Source: Nonomuraea sp. SBT364
Lineage (GTDB): Bacteria; Actinomycetota; Actinomycetes; Streptosporangiales; Streptosporangiaceae
Length of the DNA stretch: 44,325 bases
Direction: 5' to 3'
Assembly (NCBI RefSeq): GCF_001083785.1
Contig: NZ_LAVL01000066.1
Coordinates: 1 to 44,325 of the forward strand
Made by a program: the position numbers and the translations under genes. Positions 6,371-13,934 of this stretch are shown in pieces; the first letter of the stretch is position 1, and each line of letters begins with the position of its first letter. The notes beneath the pieces were generated by a model. It did not search any database. It saw only the letters and a program-made list of their open reading frames with translations, and was not told the origin of the DNA.

Positions 6371-8566
6371 ATGAAGACCATTACCGAGAGTAGTATGATC
6401 ACTACTCTAAGACACGATCTACCGGCATCGCTGGTGGTGTTCCTCGTCGCGGTGCCCCTGTCCCTGGGCATCGCCATGGCCGCCGGGGCGCCGCTCGCCT
6501 CCGGCCTGATCGCCGCCGCGGCGGGCGGGATCGTCGCCGGCTGGCTCGGCGGTTCGGCGGTCCAGGTGAGCGGGCCGACGGCGAGCCTCACCCTGATGAT
6601 CGCCGGCCTGGTCCACACCTACGGCTGGCGGGCCACCTGCTTCATCACCATTCTGGCGGGCCTCGTACAGCTCGTCCTGGGCGCCTTCAAGGCGGCCCGC
6701 GCGGCGCTGGCCGTCTCGCCCGCCGTCGTGCACGGCATGCTGACCGGCGTCGGCATCATCATCGCCCTGGCCCAGCTCCGCGTCGTGCTGGGCGGCGACC
6801 CGCAGCACTCGACCTGGGTCAACCTGATCGAGCTCCCCGGCCAGATCATCGACGCCCATGGCCACAAGGTCATGGTGGGGGTGCTCACGATCACCGTACT
6901 GCTCCTGTGGGGCAGGGCCCCCAGACACGTCAGGGCGATCCCGGCCCCTCTGGCCGCGCTGGTGGTCGCCGCGTGCACGGCGTGGGCCTTCGGCTGGGAC
7001 GTCACCCGCATCGACCTGTCCGGCGCGATCACCGCGTGGGCCTCGCCGGAGCTGCCGCAGGGCGACTGGCAGCTCGTCGCGGTCGGGGTGCTCCTGGTGG
7101 CCCTCCTGGCCGGGGCCGAATCGCTGCTGTGCTGCGTGGCCACCGACGCCACGCACCCCGGCCCCCGCGCCGATCTCGACAGGGAACTGTCCGGCCAGGG
7201 GGCGGCCAACATCGTCAGCGGCCTGCTGGGCGGGCTCCCGGTGGCCGGGGTGATCGTGCGGAGCACGACCAACGTACGCGCCGGCGCGCGCAGCCGCTGG
7301 TCCGCCATCCTGCACGGCGTCTGGGTCCTGCTGTTCGCGCTCTGCCTGGGCTGGACCATCAAGCTGATCCCCATGGAAGCCCTCGCGGCGCTGCTGGTCT
7401 TCATCGGCATCCGGACGATCAGCCTGGGCCATGTCAGGAAGGTGCACGGGCACAACGAGGTGCCGGTCTACCTGGTGACCATGGTCGGCGTCATCGCCGT
7501 GGGACTGGCGGAGGGCGTCCTGGCCGGGCTCGCCCTGGCCGCGCTGCTGGCACTGCGCCGGCTGACCCGGGTGACGGTCGACAAGCGGCCCGCCCCCGAC
7601 GGCCGCCTGCACGCGACGATCTCCGGCTCGCTCACCTTCCTCGGCGTGCCCCGGCTGACGCAGGAGCTCCGCACCATCCCGGCCGGCGCCGACGTCGAGC
7701 TGGACCTGAACATCGACTTCATGGACTACGCCGCCTTCGAGGCGCTGCACTCCTGGCGGCTGGATCACGAACGGCTCGGCGGCACGCTCACCATCGACGA
7801 ACTCCACGACGAGTGGTACACCATGGCGGCCAGCGGCGCCCGGATGTTCCCGGCCAAGAGCCCGCCCAAGGCCGCGCACCACTGGCGGCTCCCCTGGACC
7901 CACCACCGCCGTCTCGCCACCGGCACGACAGCCGGCCAGTGCCAGCTCACCCGCGGAGCCGATGAGTTCCACCAGCATCTCGCACCGCTCATGCGGCCCG
8001 TCTTCACCGAACTGGCCCGTGCGCAGCAGCCCTCGCACCTGTTCATCACCTGCGCCGACTCCAGGGTCGTGCCCAGCCTCATCACCTCCAGCGGGCCGGG
8101 CGACCTGTTCACGGTCCGCAACGTCGGCAACCTGGTGCCCCGCGCGAACTCCGGCACCGCCGACAACTCGGTGGCCGCCGCCATCGAGTACGCCACCCGC
8201 ATCCTGGACGTGCGGACCATCACCGTCTGCGGGCACTCCGGCTGCGGCGCGATGGCCGCGCTGCTGAGCGGCCCCCAGGCCATGTCTGGCCTGCCCGAGC
8301 TCGACCGCTGGCTCCGGCACGGCGACTCCAGTCTCGCCAGGCTCGGCGGCCATGACCACGACCTTCACTCCGGTGACGCGCTCGACGAGCTCTGCCGGCT
8401 GAACATCCAGCAGCAGCTGGAGAACCTGCGGACCTACAGCAGGATCGACGAGCGGGTCAGAGCCGGGCAGCTGAAGCTGGTGGGACTCTACTTCGACATC
8501 GCCTCGGCACGGGTGCACGTGGTGCCGTCACCGGCATCCTCCGCTCCGGAGCCCAGCCAGGCGTGA
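6371..8566 (+). CDS. SulP-family anion transporter fused to STAS and beta-carbonic anhydrase domains
   Basis: The 731-residue protein opens with a SulP permease of about ten membrane segments (LPASLVVFLVAVPLSLGIAMAAG... onward to residue ~400). A STAS domain (~413-480) follows, then a complete beta-carbonic anhydrase (~525-715) with the zinc and dyad motifs CADSR (near 560) and CGHSGCG (near 620). Such fusions are known and are thought to import bicarbonate or another anion while interconverting CO2 and bicarbonate at the inner membrane face. I chose ATG 6371, 8 nt after AAGG. GTG 6347 and ATG 6395 are also in frame, the latter placing the first membrane helix closest to the N-terminus. A strong terminator follows. 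Confidence 0.9.
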   Translation: MKTITESSMITTLRHDLPASLVVFLVAVPLSLGIAMAAGAPLASGLIAAAAGGIVAGWLGGSAVQVSGPTASLTLMIAGLVHTYGWRATCFITILAGLVQLVLGAFKAARAALAVSPAVVHGMLTGVGIIIALAQLRVVLGGDPQHSTWVNLIELPGQIIDAHGHKVMVGVLTITVLLLWGRAPRHVRAIPAPLAALVVAACTAWAFGWDVTRIDLSGAITAWASPELPQGDWQLVAVGVLLVALLAGAESLLCCVATDATHPGPRADLDRELSGQGAANIVSGLLGGLPVAGVIVRSTTNVRAGARSRWSAILHGVWVLLFALCLGWTIKLIPMEALAALLVFIGIRTISLGHVRKVHGHNEVPVYLVTMVGVIAVGLAEGVLAGLALAALLALRRLTRVTVDKRPAPDGRLHATISGSLTFLGVPRLTQELRTIPAGADVELDLNIDFMDYAAFEALHSWRLDHERLGGTLTIDELHDEWYTMAASGARMFPAKSPPKAAHHWRLPWTHHRRLATGTTAGQCQLTRGADEFHQHLAPLMRPVFTELARAQQPSHLFITCADSRVVPSLITSSGPGDLFTVRNVGNLVPRANSGTADNSVAAAIEYATRILDVRTITVCGHSGCGAMAALLSGPQAMSGLPELDRWLRHGDSSLARLGGHDHDLHSGDALDELCRLNIQQQLENLRTYSRIDERVRAGQLKLVGLYFDIASARVHVVPSPASSAPEPSQA

Positions 8567-8573
8567 TCACCGC

Positions 8574-8610
8574 CCTTCCCCGCCCGGACACGCCGGCCGG
8601 GCGGGGAAGG
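8574..8610. terminator. Bidirectional terminator between SulP-CA and TerC genes
   Basis: Perfect 14-bp inverted arms (CCTTCCCCGCCCGG and its complement) around a 9-nt loop, located between two converging stop codons. Very stable; works for either strand. Confidence 0.85.
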
Positions 8611-8632
8611 CGGCTTCGCGGCTGCCGCCGGC

Positions 8633-9667
8633 TCAGTTACCCGCCTGGTCGGCGGGCTCGGGCACGGCCGGCTCGGCGGCCCGGCGGGTGTCGCGCCTGG
8701 ACCTGACCAGGCTGGCCACCGTCGTGACGGCGAGCACCGTGACGATGACGCCCAGCGAGACCCAGTTGTTGATCTCGGGGACCCAGGTGACGTGCTCGCC
8801 GCCGTTGATGAACGGCAGCTCGTTCTCGTGCAGGGCGTGCAGGACGAGTTTCACGCCGATGAAGCCGAGGATGACCGCCAGGCCGTAGGTGAGGTAGACG
8901 AGTTTCTCCACCAGCCCGCCGAGCAGGAAGTACAGCTGTCTCAGCCCCATCAGCGCGAACGCGTTGGCCGCGAAGACCAGGTAGGCGTCCTGGGTGATGC
9001 CGAAGATCGCCGGGATCGAGTCGACCGCGAAGACCAGATCCGCGCCGCCGATGGCGATGATGACGATGAACATCGGGGTCAGCAGGCGGCGGCCGTCCTG
9101 CCTGACGGTCAGCCGTGAGCCGTGGTAGTCGTCGGTGACCGGGAACAGCCTGCGCACCAGCCGTACGACGCCGCCGTTGGGGTCGTAGTCCTCGTCGTCC
9201 TTGCTGGTGAAGGCGAACTTCCACGCGGTGTAGATGAGGATGCCGCCGAAGAGCCAGAACACCCAGCTGAAGCGCTGTACGGCCTGCGCGCCGACGCCGA
9301 TGAAGATCCCGCGCATGACCAGCGCCATCACGATCCCGATGAGCAGCACGCGGTGCTGGTGGATCGCGGGCACGGCGAAGTTCGCCATGATCAGCATGAA
9401 GATGAACAGGTTGTCGACGCTCAGCGTGTACTCGGTGATGTAGCCGGTGATGTAGGAGGCCGCGTGGTCGTCACCGCCGAAGATCCACACGCCTGCGCCG
9501 AAAGCGACGGCACAGCCGATGTAGAAGGTGATCCACCTGGCCGACTCGGCGATCGTGACCTTGTGGGGTCTCCTGTTGACGATGATCAGGTCGAGCAGGA
9601 TGAGACCGAGGAGGGCGGCGATGGTGGCCGCCCACAGCCAGGCGGGCACGGGCATGGGTGGGGGCAT
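8633..9667 (-). CDS. TerC-family integral membrane protein (probable Mn2+ exporter)
   Basis: The 344-residue protein has eight or nine hydrophobic segments and the TerC signature strings WITFY near residue 45, YITEYTLSVDNLFIFMLI near residues 83-100 and GGADLVFAVDSIPAIFGIT near residues 195-215. The acidic residues in the last two (E, D, D) are the conserved metal-site residues. TerC/Alx proteins relieve manganese toxicity and help metallate secreted proteins. ATG 9667 is fixed by GGAGGAG (9674-9680); longer in-frame starts run through the riboswitch and are rejected. Expression is probably controlled by the manganese riboswitch in its leader. It ends at the shared terminator. Confidence 0.9.
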   Translation of the reverse strand: MPPPMPVPAWLWAATIAALLGLILLDLIIVNRRPHKVTIAESARWITFYIGCAVAFGAGVWIFGGDDHAASYITGYITEYTLSVDNLFIFMLIMANFAVPAIHQHRVLLIGIVMALVMRGIFIGVGAQAVQRFSWVFWLFGGILIYTAWKFAFTSKDDEDYDPNGGVVRLVRRLFPVTDDYHGSRLTVRQDGRRLLTPMFIVIIAIGGADLVFAVDSIPAIFGITQDAYLVFAANAFALMGLRQLYFLLGGLVEKLVYLTYGLAVILGFIGVKLVLHALHENELPFINGGEHVTWVPEINNWVSLGVIVTVLAVTTVASLVRSRRDTRRAAEPAVPEPADQAGN

Positions 9668-9699
9668 GAGAGCTCCTCCGACTTGGCGTTGGCACGTCC

Positions 9700-9800
9700 G
9701 TCGGAGGTCTTCTCCGCCCGCGGCGTCGCGGACCGACCATGCCGGGCCCCGAGGCGGGTCCGTGGTGACGACATGGCCGCGAAGGAGTACTCCCCTCCAC
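9700..9800 (-). ncRNA. yybP-ykoY (Mn2+) riboswitch candidate in the terC leader
   Basis: Read on the minus strand, the leader begins GTGGAGGGGAGTACTCC (9800-9784), matching the conserved GGGGAGTA of the manganese riboswitch. It then has the CGTCACCACG stretch that I recall from actinobacterial terC leaders and ends GGAGAAGACCTCCGAC (9715-9700). P1 forms from GGAGG (9798-9794) and CCTCC (9707-9703). The same 3' strand, CCTCCGAC (9707-9700), is perfectly complementary to GTCGGAGG (9682-9675), which holds the terC ribosome site. Ligand binding would therefore free translation. Placement before terC fits known riboswitch biology; a covariance-model search was not possible. Confidence 0.72.
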
Positions 9801-9809
9801 TTCGCTGCG

Positions 9810-9815
9810 ATCATA
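9810..9815 (-). promoter_or_regulatory. -10 box for the riboswitch-terC transcript
   Basis: TATGAT on the minus strand, placing transcription start near 9802-9803, just before the predicted aptamer at 9800. No good -35 is visible 16-18 nt upstream. Confidence 0.55.
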
Positions 9816-9919
9816 CATACTGAATGCAGTAGACGACATACCCAAATGCCCGGCGGCGCACGAGCACTCTCCGCCGAAACCGATCCTGCCAGCCCGGAAG
9901 GCGCCGTGCGCTGTCGCGC

Positions 9920-10360
9920 TCAGCTCACCGCCCGCTTCACCAGGGCGCTGATCCGGGCCTCCACCTCGGGCGTCACCTCGGTCAGGGCGAAGGCGGCGGC
10001 CCACATGGCGCCGTCGTCCAGGTGCGCCCGGTCGCTGAACCCGAGCGTCGCGTAGCGCGTCCTGAACTTCGCCGCGCACTGGAAGTGGCAGACGATCTTG
10101 TCGTCCAGGGCGTAGGCGGGCATCCCGTACCAGAGCCTGGGCGTGAGGGCCGGGACGTCGGCGGTGATGACGGCATGGACACGCTCGGCCATGACGCGGT
10201 CCGAATCCCCCATTTCGGCGATCTTCGCGAGCACGTCACGCAGGTCCTGCGCGGCCTTGTCCGCGCGGGAGGCGCGGCGCGCCGCCTTCTTCTGATCCTG
10301 GGCGTGGTCCTTCATCGCGGCCCGCTCCTCGGCCGTGAATCCCTGGTAGCTGCTGCTCAT
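9920..10360 (-). CDS. DUF1801-domain protein (YdhG-like fold)
   Basis: The 146-residue cytoplasmic protein has a charged, Ala/Lys-rich N-terminal third (residues 1-45) and a DUF1801 domain with RLWYGMPAYALDDKIVCHF near residues 78-97 and YATLGFS near 106. The fold is shared with YdhG, annotated as an iron chaperone, but function here is unknown. ATG 10360 follows AAGGAGGAG on the minus strand; an upstream in-frame start (10396) would read through the ribosome site and is rejected. A promoter with TTGACA lies 87 bp upstream, flanked by two palindromes that share half-sites. Confidence 0.75.
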   Translation of the reverse strand: MSSSYQGFTAEERAAMKDHAQDQKKAARRASRADKAAQDLRDVLAKIAEMGDSDRVMAERVHAVITADVPALTPRLWYGMPAYALDDKIVCHFQCAAKFRTRYATLGFSDRAHLDDGAMWAAAFALTEVTPEVEARISALVKRAVS

Positions 10361-10390
10361 GACGGATCTCCTCCTTGAGGGGGCACAGAA

Positions 10391-10407
10391 CGGCACGGGC
10401 CGTGCCG
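10391..10407. promoter_or_regulatory. Inverted repeat, 8-bp arms, in the DUF1801 leader
   Basis: CGGCACGG-G-CCGTGCCG. It shares the CGGCAC/GTGCCG half-sites with the palindrome at 10453-10468 and lies about 20-35 bp downstream of the predicted start of the minus-strand transcript. Probably a second operator; could also be a leader hairpin. Confidence 0.5.
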
Positions 10408-10423
10408 GAATCTGGTCGTGGTC

Positions 10424-10452
10424 AGTCTGGAGGGGTCCCGCATCCTTGTCAA
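10424..10452 (-). promoter_or_regulatory. Promoter of the DUF1801 gene
   Basis: On the minus strand a consensus TTGACA (10452-10447), 17-nt spacer and CAGACT (10429-10424). The -10 is imperfect, the -35 exact. Confidence 0.5.
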
Positions 10453-10468
10453 TACGGCACGTGCCGTA
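10453..10468. promoter_or_regulatory. 16-bp perfect palindrome (TetR-type operator candidate)
   Basis: TACGGCACGTGCCGTA is a perfect palindrome directly abutting the -35 of the DUF1801 promoter, between that gene and the divergent GlxA regulator gene. The style is that of a TetR-family operator; no TetR gene is in the window. Confidence 0.6.
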
Positions 10469-10531
10469 CCGTTACGGCGCCGGTATGCGCCGGAAGCTCC
10501 TTACATGTCCGGATCTGACAGAGACTCGTCA

Positions 10532-10560
10532 TTGCCGCCACCGGGAGCGATGGGAACAAT
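10532..10560 (+). promoter_or_regulatory. Promoter of the GlxA-type regulator gene (leaderless)
   Basis: TTGCCG (10532-10537), 17-nt spacer, AACAAT (10555-10560), then 7 nt to ATG 10568. The spacing implies a leaderless or near-leaderless mRNA. Confidence 0.5.
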
Positions 10561-10567
10561 GGGCTGT

Positions 10568-11551
10568 ATGTCCGATCTGCACCGAGTGGTCATCGCCGTG
10601 TTCCCCGACGCGGACCTGCTGGACGTCACCGGCCCCGCCGAGGTCTTCGCCCTGGCCAACCGCCAGGCGGGCCGGGCGGCGTACCGGGTCCGGCTGGCGG
10701 GCCCGCACGGCGGCGCGGTGACGACTTCGGCCGGGGTGCGGCTGGCCACCGACCTCTCGTTCGCCGAAGTCGGCGGGGACGTGGACACGCTGGTGGTGCC
10801 CGGCGCGGTCGATCTGTCCGAACAGGGGCCGATCCCCCGGATCGACCCCGAGGTGGTGGCGTGGGTACGGGCCACCGCCCCGCTGGCCCGCCGGGTGGCG
10901 TCGGTGTGCGTGGGCGCGCACATCCTGGCGGCGGCGGGCCTGCTGGACGGGCTGACCGCCACCACGCACTGGTCCACGGCCGCACGGCTGGCGGCCGATC
11001 ACCCGGCGGTGACGGTGGACCCCGATCCGATCTTCGTCCGGTCCAGCGACTCGGTGTGGACGGGTGCGGGCATCAGCGCGTGCATGGACCTGGCGCTGGC
11101 GCTGGTGGCCGAGGACCACGGTGAACGCCTGGCGCTGGACGTCGCCCGGCAACTGGTGGTGTACCGCAAGCGGCAGGGCGGGCAGAGCCAGTTCAGCGTG
11201 CCGATGCGGCAGGCAGCCACCACGCGGCGGGACATCGACGAGCTGCGGTTGTGGATCGCCGAGAACCTCACCGAGGATCTGTCGGCGAGCGCGCTGGCCG
11301 ACAGGATGCGGCTGAGCGAACGGCACTTCGCCCGGGTGTTCCGGCAGGAGACCGGCGGCACCGCGGCGGCCTACGTCGAGGCGGCCCGGGTGGAGGAGGC
11401 ACGCCGCCTGCTGGAGACCACCGACCGGTCCCTCGACCTGGTCGCGGCGGCCTGCGGGCTCGGCACCGCGCAGACCCTGCACCGCGCCCTGCGCCGGCAG
11501 CTCGGCACCACACCGGCGGCCTATCGCCGGCGCTTCCGCGCCGCCGCCTGA
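10568..11551 (+). CDS. GlxA-family regulator (DJ-1/PfpI domain plus AraC helix-turn-helix)
   Basis: The 327-residue protein has an N-terminal class-I glutamine-amidotransferase-like (DJ-1/PfpI) domain (1-170) with VASVCVGAHILAAAGLLDG around the nucleophile-elbow Cys (~113). A double AraC HTH follows (about 215-320: LSASALADRMRLSERHFARVFRQE, then LDLVAAACGLG), ending in TPAAYRRRF. Members activate catabolic or stress genes in response to small ligands. ATG 10568 is chosen from the leaderless promoter; in-frame ATGs at 10550 and 10559 lack a better site. It precedes an isochorismatase-fold hydrolase gene by 74 bp, a pairing often seen, so that gene is its likely target. Confidence 0.88.
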   Translation: MSDLHRVVIAVFPDADLLDVTGPAEVFALANRQAGRAAYRVRLAGPHGGAVTTSAGVRLATDLSFAEVGGDVDTLVVPGAVDLSEQGPIPRIDPEVVAWVRATAPLARRVASVCVGAHILAAAGLLDGLTATTHWSTAARLAADHPAVTVDPDPIFVRSSDSVWTGAGISACMDLALALVAEDHGERLALDVARQLVVYRKRQGGQSQFSVPMRQAATTRRDIDELRLWIAENLTEDLSASALADRMRLSERHFARVFRQETGGTAAAYVEAARVEEARRLLETTDRSLDLVAAACGLGTAQTLHRALRRQLGTTPAAYRRRFRAAA

Positions 11552-11625
11552 CACACCGCCCCGAGGACCCCGTACGGGCAGGCCGGGTTCCGCCCTGCCA
11601 AAATTCCATGGAAAGGAAATCGACA

Positions 11626-12228
11626 ATGCATGCTTCCGCGACCCTGCGTGAGGTGATCGGCCTGGACGGCCAGCCGCCACGGCTCGCCGAGTCCACGCTG
11701 ATCATGATCGACTACCAGAACACCTACCGATCCGGGATCATGGCGCTGCCCGATGCCGATCGGGCCCTGGCGGCCGGGGCCCGGCTCCTGACGCGGGCCC
11801 GCGCCGCCGGCACCCCGGTGATCCACGTCGTCAACGACGGCGGCGAGGGCACCCCGTACGACATCCGGGCCCGGATCGGAGAGATCTGTGACGAGGTGGC
11901 CCCGGCCGAGGGCGAGGAGGTCGTGGTGAAGACCTTCTCCGACGCCTTCCACCGGACCCGGCTGGAGGAGCTGCTGCGCCGGGCGCAGGCGGGACCGGAT
12001 CTGATCCTGGCCGGGTTCATGACCCACATGTGCGTCGCCTTCACCGCCCAGGGCGCGTTCAACCTGGGCTACCGGCCCACCGTCGTCGCCGACACCACCG
12101 CCACGCGGCCGCTGCCGGCCCCCGCGGCGGGCGCCGTGCCCGCCGTGGCGCTCCAGGCCGCCGCTCTGGCCACCATCGCCGACCTGTTCGGCGTCGTGGT
12201 CGCCACCGCCGGCGACCTCCCGGCCTGA
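11626..12228 (+). CDS. Isochorismatase-family cysteine hydrolase
   Basis: The 200-residue protein carries the complete catalytic triad of isochorismatase-fold cysteine hydrolases: D29 (LIMIDYQN), K102 (VVVKTFSDAF) and C136 (GFMTHMCVAFT). Members cleave amides, ureas or related bonds through a thioester intermediate; substrates include nicotinamide and N-carbamoyl compounds. It is predicted cytoplasmic. ATG 11626 follows GAAAGGAAA; a longer in-frame reading into the regulator gene is rejected. The gene probably answers to the GlxA regulator immediately upstream. The substrate is not readable from the sequence. Confidence 0.85.
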   Translation: MHASATLREVIGLDGQPPRLAESTLIMIDYQNTYRSGIMALPDADRALAAGARLLTRARAAGTPVIHVVNDGGEGTPYDIRARIGEICDEVAPAEGEEVVVKTFSDAFHRTRLEELLRRAQAGPDLILAGFMTHMCVAFTAQGAFNLGYRPTVVADTTATRPLPAPAAGAVPAVALQAAALATIADLFGVVVATAGDLPA

Positions 12229-12238
12229 CCCCGGCCTC

Positions 12239-12266
12239 GCCGGTGCCCTGGAAGGGGGGCACCGGC
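12239..12266. terminator. Bidirectional terminator between hydrolase and sigma-factor genes
   Basis: Perfect 10-bp arms GCCGGTGCCC / GGGCACCGGC with an 8-nt loop between converging stop codons at 12228 and 12278. Confidence 0.8.
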
Positions 12267-12277
12267 AGGCCCGGTTG

Positions 12278-13210
12278 TCAGCGGCTCACCGGGGTCTCGC
12301 GTTCGACGCGCGACAGCTTCTCGGGGTTGCGTACGTGGTAGGCGCCGGTGACGTAGCCGTTCTCCACGCGCACCGCCACCACGCCGTCGACCTCGCCGTT
12401 GATCCGGACGAGCAGCCCCGGCCCGCCGTTGATCTGCACCAGCTCGGCGGACCTCTCCCCGTCGCGCTTCCACCAGCCGAAGGTCAGCAGGCGGGCGACG
12501 TTGTCAGCCCCCGCGATGGGCCGCAACAGGGCGTGCTTGACACCGCCGCCGTCACTCAGGGCGACGACGTCCGGCGCGAGAATGTCGAGCAGGCTCTGCA
12601 GCTCACCGGTTTCGACCGCCCGCTGGAAGGCCCGGAGGGCGGCCCGGTGCTCGGCCGGGGAACCGCTGCCGCGCGGCCGGCGCGCGGCTACGTGCGCCCT
12701 GGCCCGGTAGGCGAGCTGGCGGACCGCGGCCGGGCTCTTGTCGACGGCCTCGGCGATCTCCTCGTAGTCCAGGTCGAACACCTCGCGCAGCACGAACACC
12801 GCCCGCTCGATCGGCTGGAGCGTCTCCAGCACCAGCAGCATGGCCATCGACACGCTGTCGGCCAGCTCCACGTCCTCGGCCACGTCGGGTGAGGTCAGCA
12901 ACGGCTCGGGCAGCCACGGCCCGACGTAGGACTCCTTGCGCCGCCCGAGCGTACGCAGCCGGTCGAGCGCCTGCCGGGTGACGATCCGTACCAGGTAGGC
13001 GCGCTCCTCGCGCACCGCGCCGAGGTCGACGCCCACCCAGCGCAGCCAGGTCTCCTGAAGGACGTCCTCGGCGTCGGCGGCCGAGCCGAGCATCTCGTAG
13101 GCGACGGTGAACAGCAGGTTGCGATGGGCGACGAACACCTCGGTGGCGGAGTCCGCCCGGTCGGCCCGCTCCTGCCCCGGGCTGTCCGCCCGCCCGCCGT
13201 GCTCACTCAT
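12278..13210 (-). CDS. sigJ: ECF41-group RNA polymerase sigma factor (SigJ type) with SnoaL-like C-terminal domain
   Basis: The 310-residue protein has sigma region 2 (FVAHRNLLFTVAYEMLG...AEDVLQETWLRW, about 25-65), the ECF41 linker motif GPWLPEPLL near residue 100 and sigma region 4 (ERAVFVLREVFDLDYEEIAEAV, about 140-185). An SnoaL-like domain (~205-300) follows, with the DGGG motif near 240. In ECF41 factors this C-terminal domain tunes activity in place of an anti-sigma factor. Targets are usually the adjacent carboxymuconolactone-decarboxylase or oxidoreductase genes, as here. ATG 13210 is chosen; a longer in-frame start overlaps the promoter. It is autoregulated, judging from the minus-strand promoter at 13254-13281. 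Confidence 0.9.
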   Translation of the reverse strand: MSEHGGRADSPGQERADRADSATEVFVAHRNLLFTVAYEMLGSAADAEDVLQETWLRWVGVDLGAVREERAYLVRIVTRQALDRLRTLGRRKESYVGPWLPEPLLTSPDVAEDVELADSVSMAMLLVLETLQPIERAVFVLREVFDLDYEEIAEAVDKSPAAVRQLAYRARAHVAARRPRGSGSPAEHRAALRAFQRAVETGELQSLLDILAPDVVALSDGGGVKHALLRPIAGADNVARLLTFGWWKRDGERSAELVQINGGPGLLVRINGEVDGVVAVRVENGYVTGAYHVRNPEKLSRVERETPVSR

Positions 13211-13253
13211 GCCTGGCCCCTGCCTGTCCGCACTCAGCTCTACCACACGCACA

Positions 13254-13281
13254 AGACGCCGCTCCCCGCCACTCCGTAACA
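13254..13281 (-). promoter_or_regulatory. ECF41-type promoter driving the sigma-factor gene
   Basis: Minus strand: TGTTACGG (13281-13274), then CGTCT (13258-13254), with 16 nt between TGTTACG and CGTC. It matches the ECF41 pattern (TGTCACA-N16-CGTC) apart from the 3' part of the -35 and is the mirror image of the plus-strand promoter. Confidence 0.75.
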
Positions 13282-13316
13282 CCCGCGTCCGGTGGTCCAC
13301 GTCACACCGCCGGCGC

Positions 13317-13344
13317 TGTTACGGGAAGCGGGCAGCCGACGTCT
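13317..13344 (+). promoter_or_regulatory. ECF41-type promoter driving the CMD-NmrA operon
   Basis: Plus strand: TGTTACGG (13317-13324), then CGTCT (13340-13344), again 16 nt between TGTTACG and CGTC. Start of transcription is expected near 13350, 75 nt before the ATG. Confidence 0.75.
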
Positions 13345-13424
13345 CGTGGTCGTCGAGGCGCCGCGCGGACGATCCGCGCGGTACGCGACACCCACGATCG
13401 ATCCGTGCGAAGGGAACCTTCCCC

Positions 13425-13934
13425 ATGTCCACACCCGTGCCGGCCGGCCAGCGCTCACGCATGCCCAACCCCCTCCCGTTCGTGCCCGAGATGGCGGTGG
13501 TCGCCGAGGGCCTGCACAAGGTCATCAAGAACGGCTCCATCCCGCAGGTCACCGTCCACCTGCTGCAACTGCGCGCCGGGCAGCTGCTCGGCAGCACGTA
13601 CTTCACCATCAGGGAGACCGGCAACCTCCGCCGGGCAGGGGAATCGGAGGAGCGCGTCACCGCCGTGGCGACCTGGCGGGACGCCACCTGCTTCACCGAC
13701 GCCGAACGCGTCGCGCTGGAGCTGGTGGAGGCCGTGCTGACGCCGAACCCGTCCGGAGAGCGGGTGCCCGACGAGCTGTACGCCAGGGCGTCCGCGCTCT
13801 ACGACGACAAGGCGCTCTGGACGCTCATCATGGCGATCGCGCACATCGGCTTCTTCACCCCGGCCGCCCTCATCGCCAAGCCGATCCCCGGCATGCCCCC
13901 CGGCCAGAACTACAGCGAGCGGGAAGGCGCATGA
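13425..13934 (+). CDS. Carboxymuconolactone-decarboxylase/AhpD-fold protein with degenerate active site
   Basis: The 169-residue, all-helical protein follows the AhpD-like pattern: NPLPFVPEM, LLQLRAGQLLGSTYFTIRE, LRRAGESEERV, ATWRDATCFTDAERVALELVEAVL, ALYDDKALWTLIMAIAHIGFF. In family members the segment after LRASQ reads GCAYCxxMH, giving a CxxC peroxidatic pair and a His. Here both Cys and the His are replaced (GSTYFTIRE). It therefore should not act as a thiol peroxidase; a binding or sensing role is possible. ATG 13425 follows GAAGGGAA. Its stop overlaps the next ATG (ATGA). It is the expected ECF41 partner. Confidence 0.8.
   Translation: MSTPVPAGQRSRMPNPLPFVPEMAVVAEGLHKVIKNGSIPQVTVHLLQLRAGQLLGSTYFTIRETGNLRRAGESEERVTAVATWRDATCFTDAERVALELVEAVLTPNPSGERVPDELYARASALYDDKALWTLIMAIAHIGFFTPAALIAKPIPGMPPGQNYSEREGA

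Noticed and set aside
6419..8518. 699-codon minus-strand open frame opposite the SulP-carbonic anhydrase gene
   Set aside because: Low-complexity Gly/Asp/Gln-rich shadow of a gene with clear transporter and anhydrase motifs on the plus strand.
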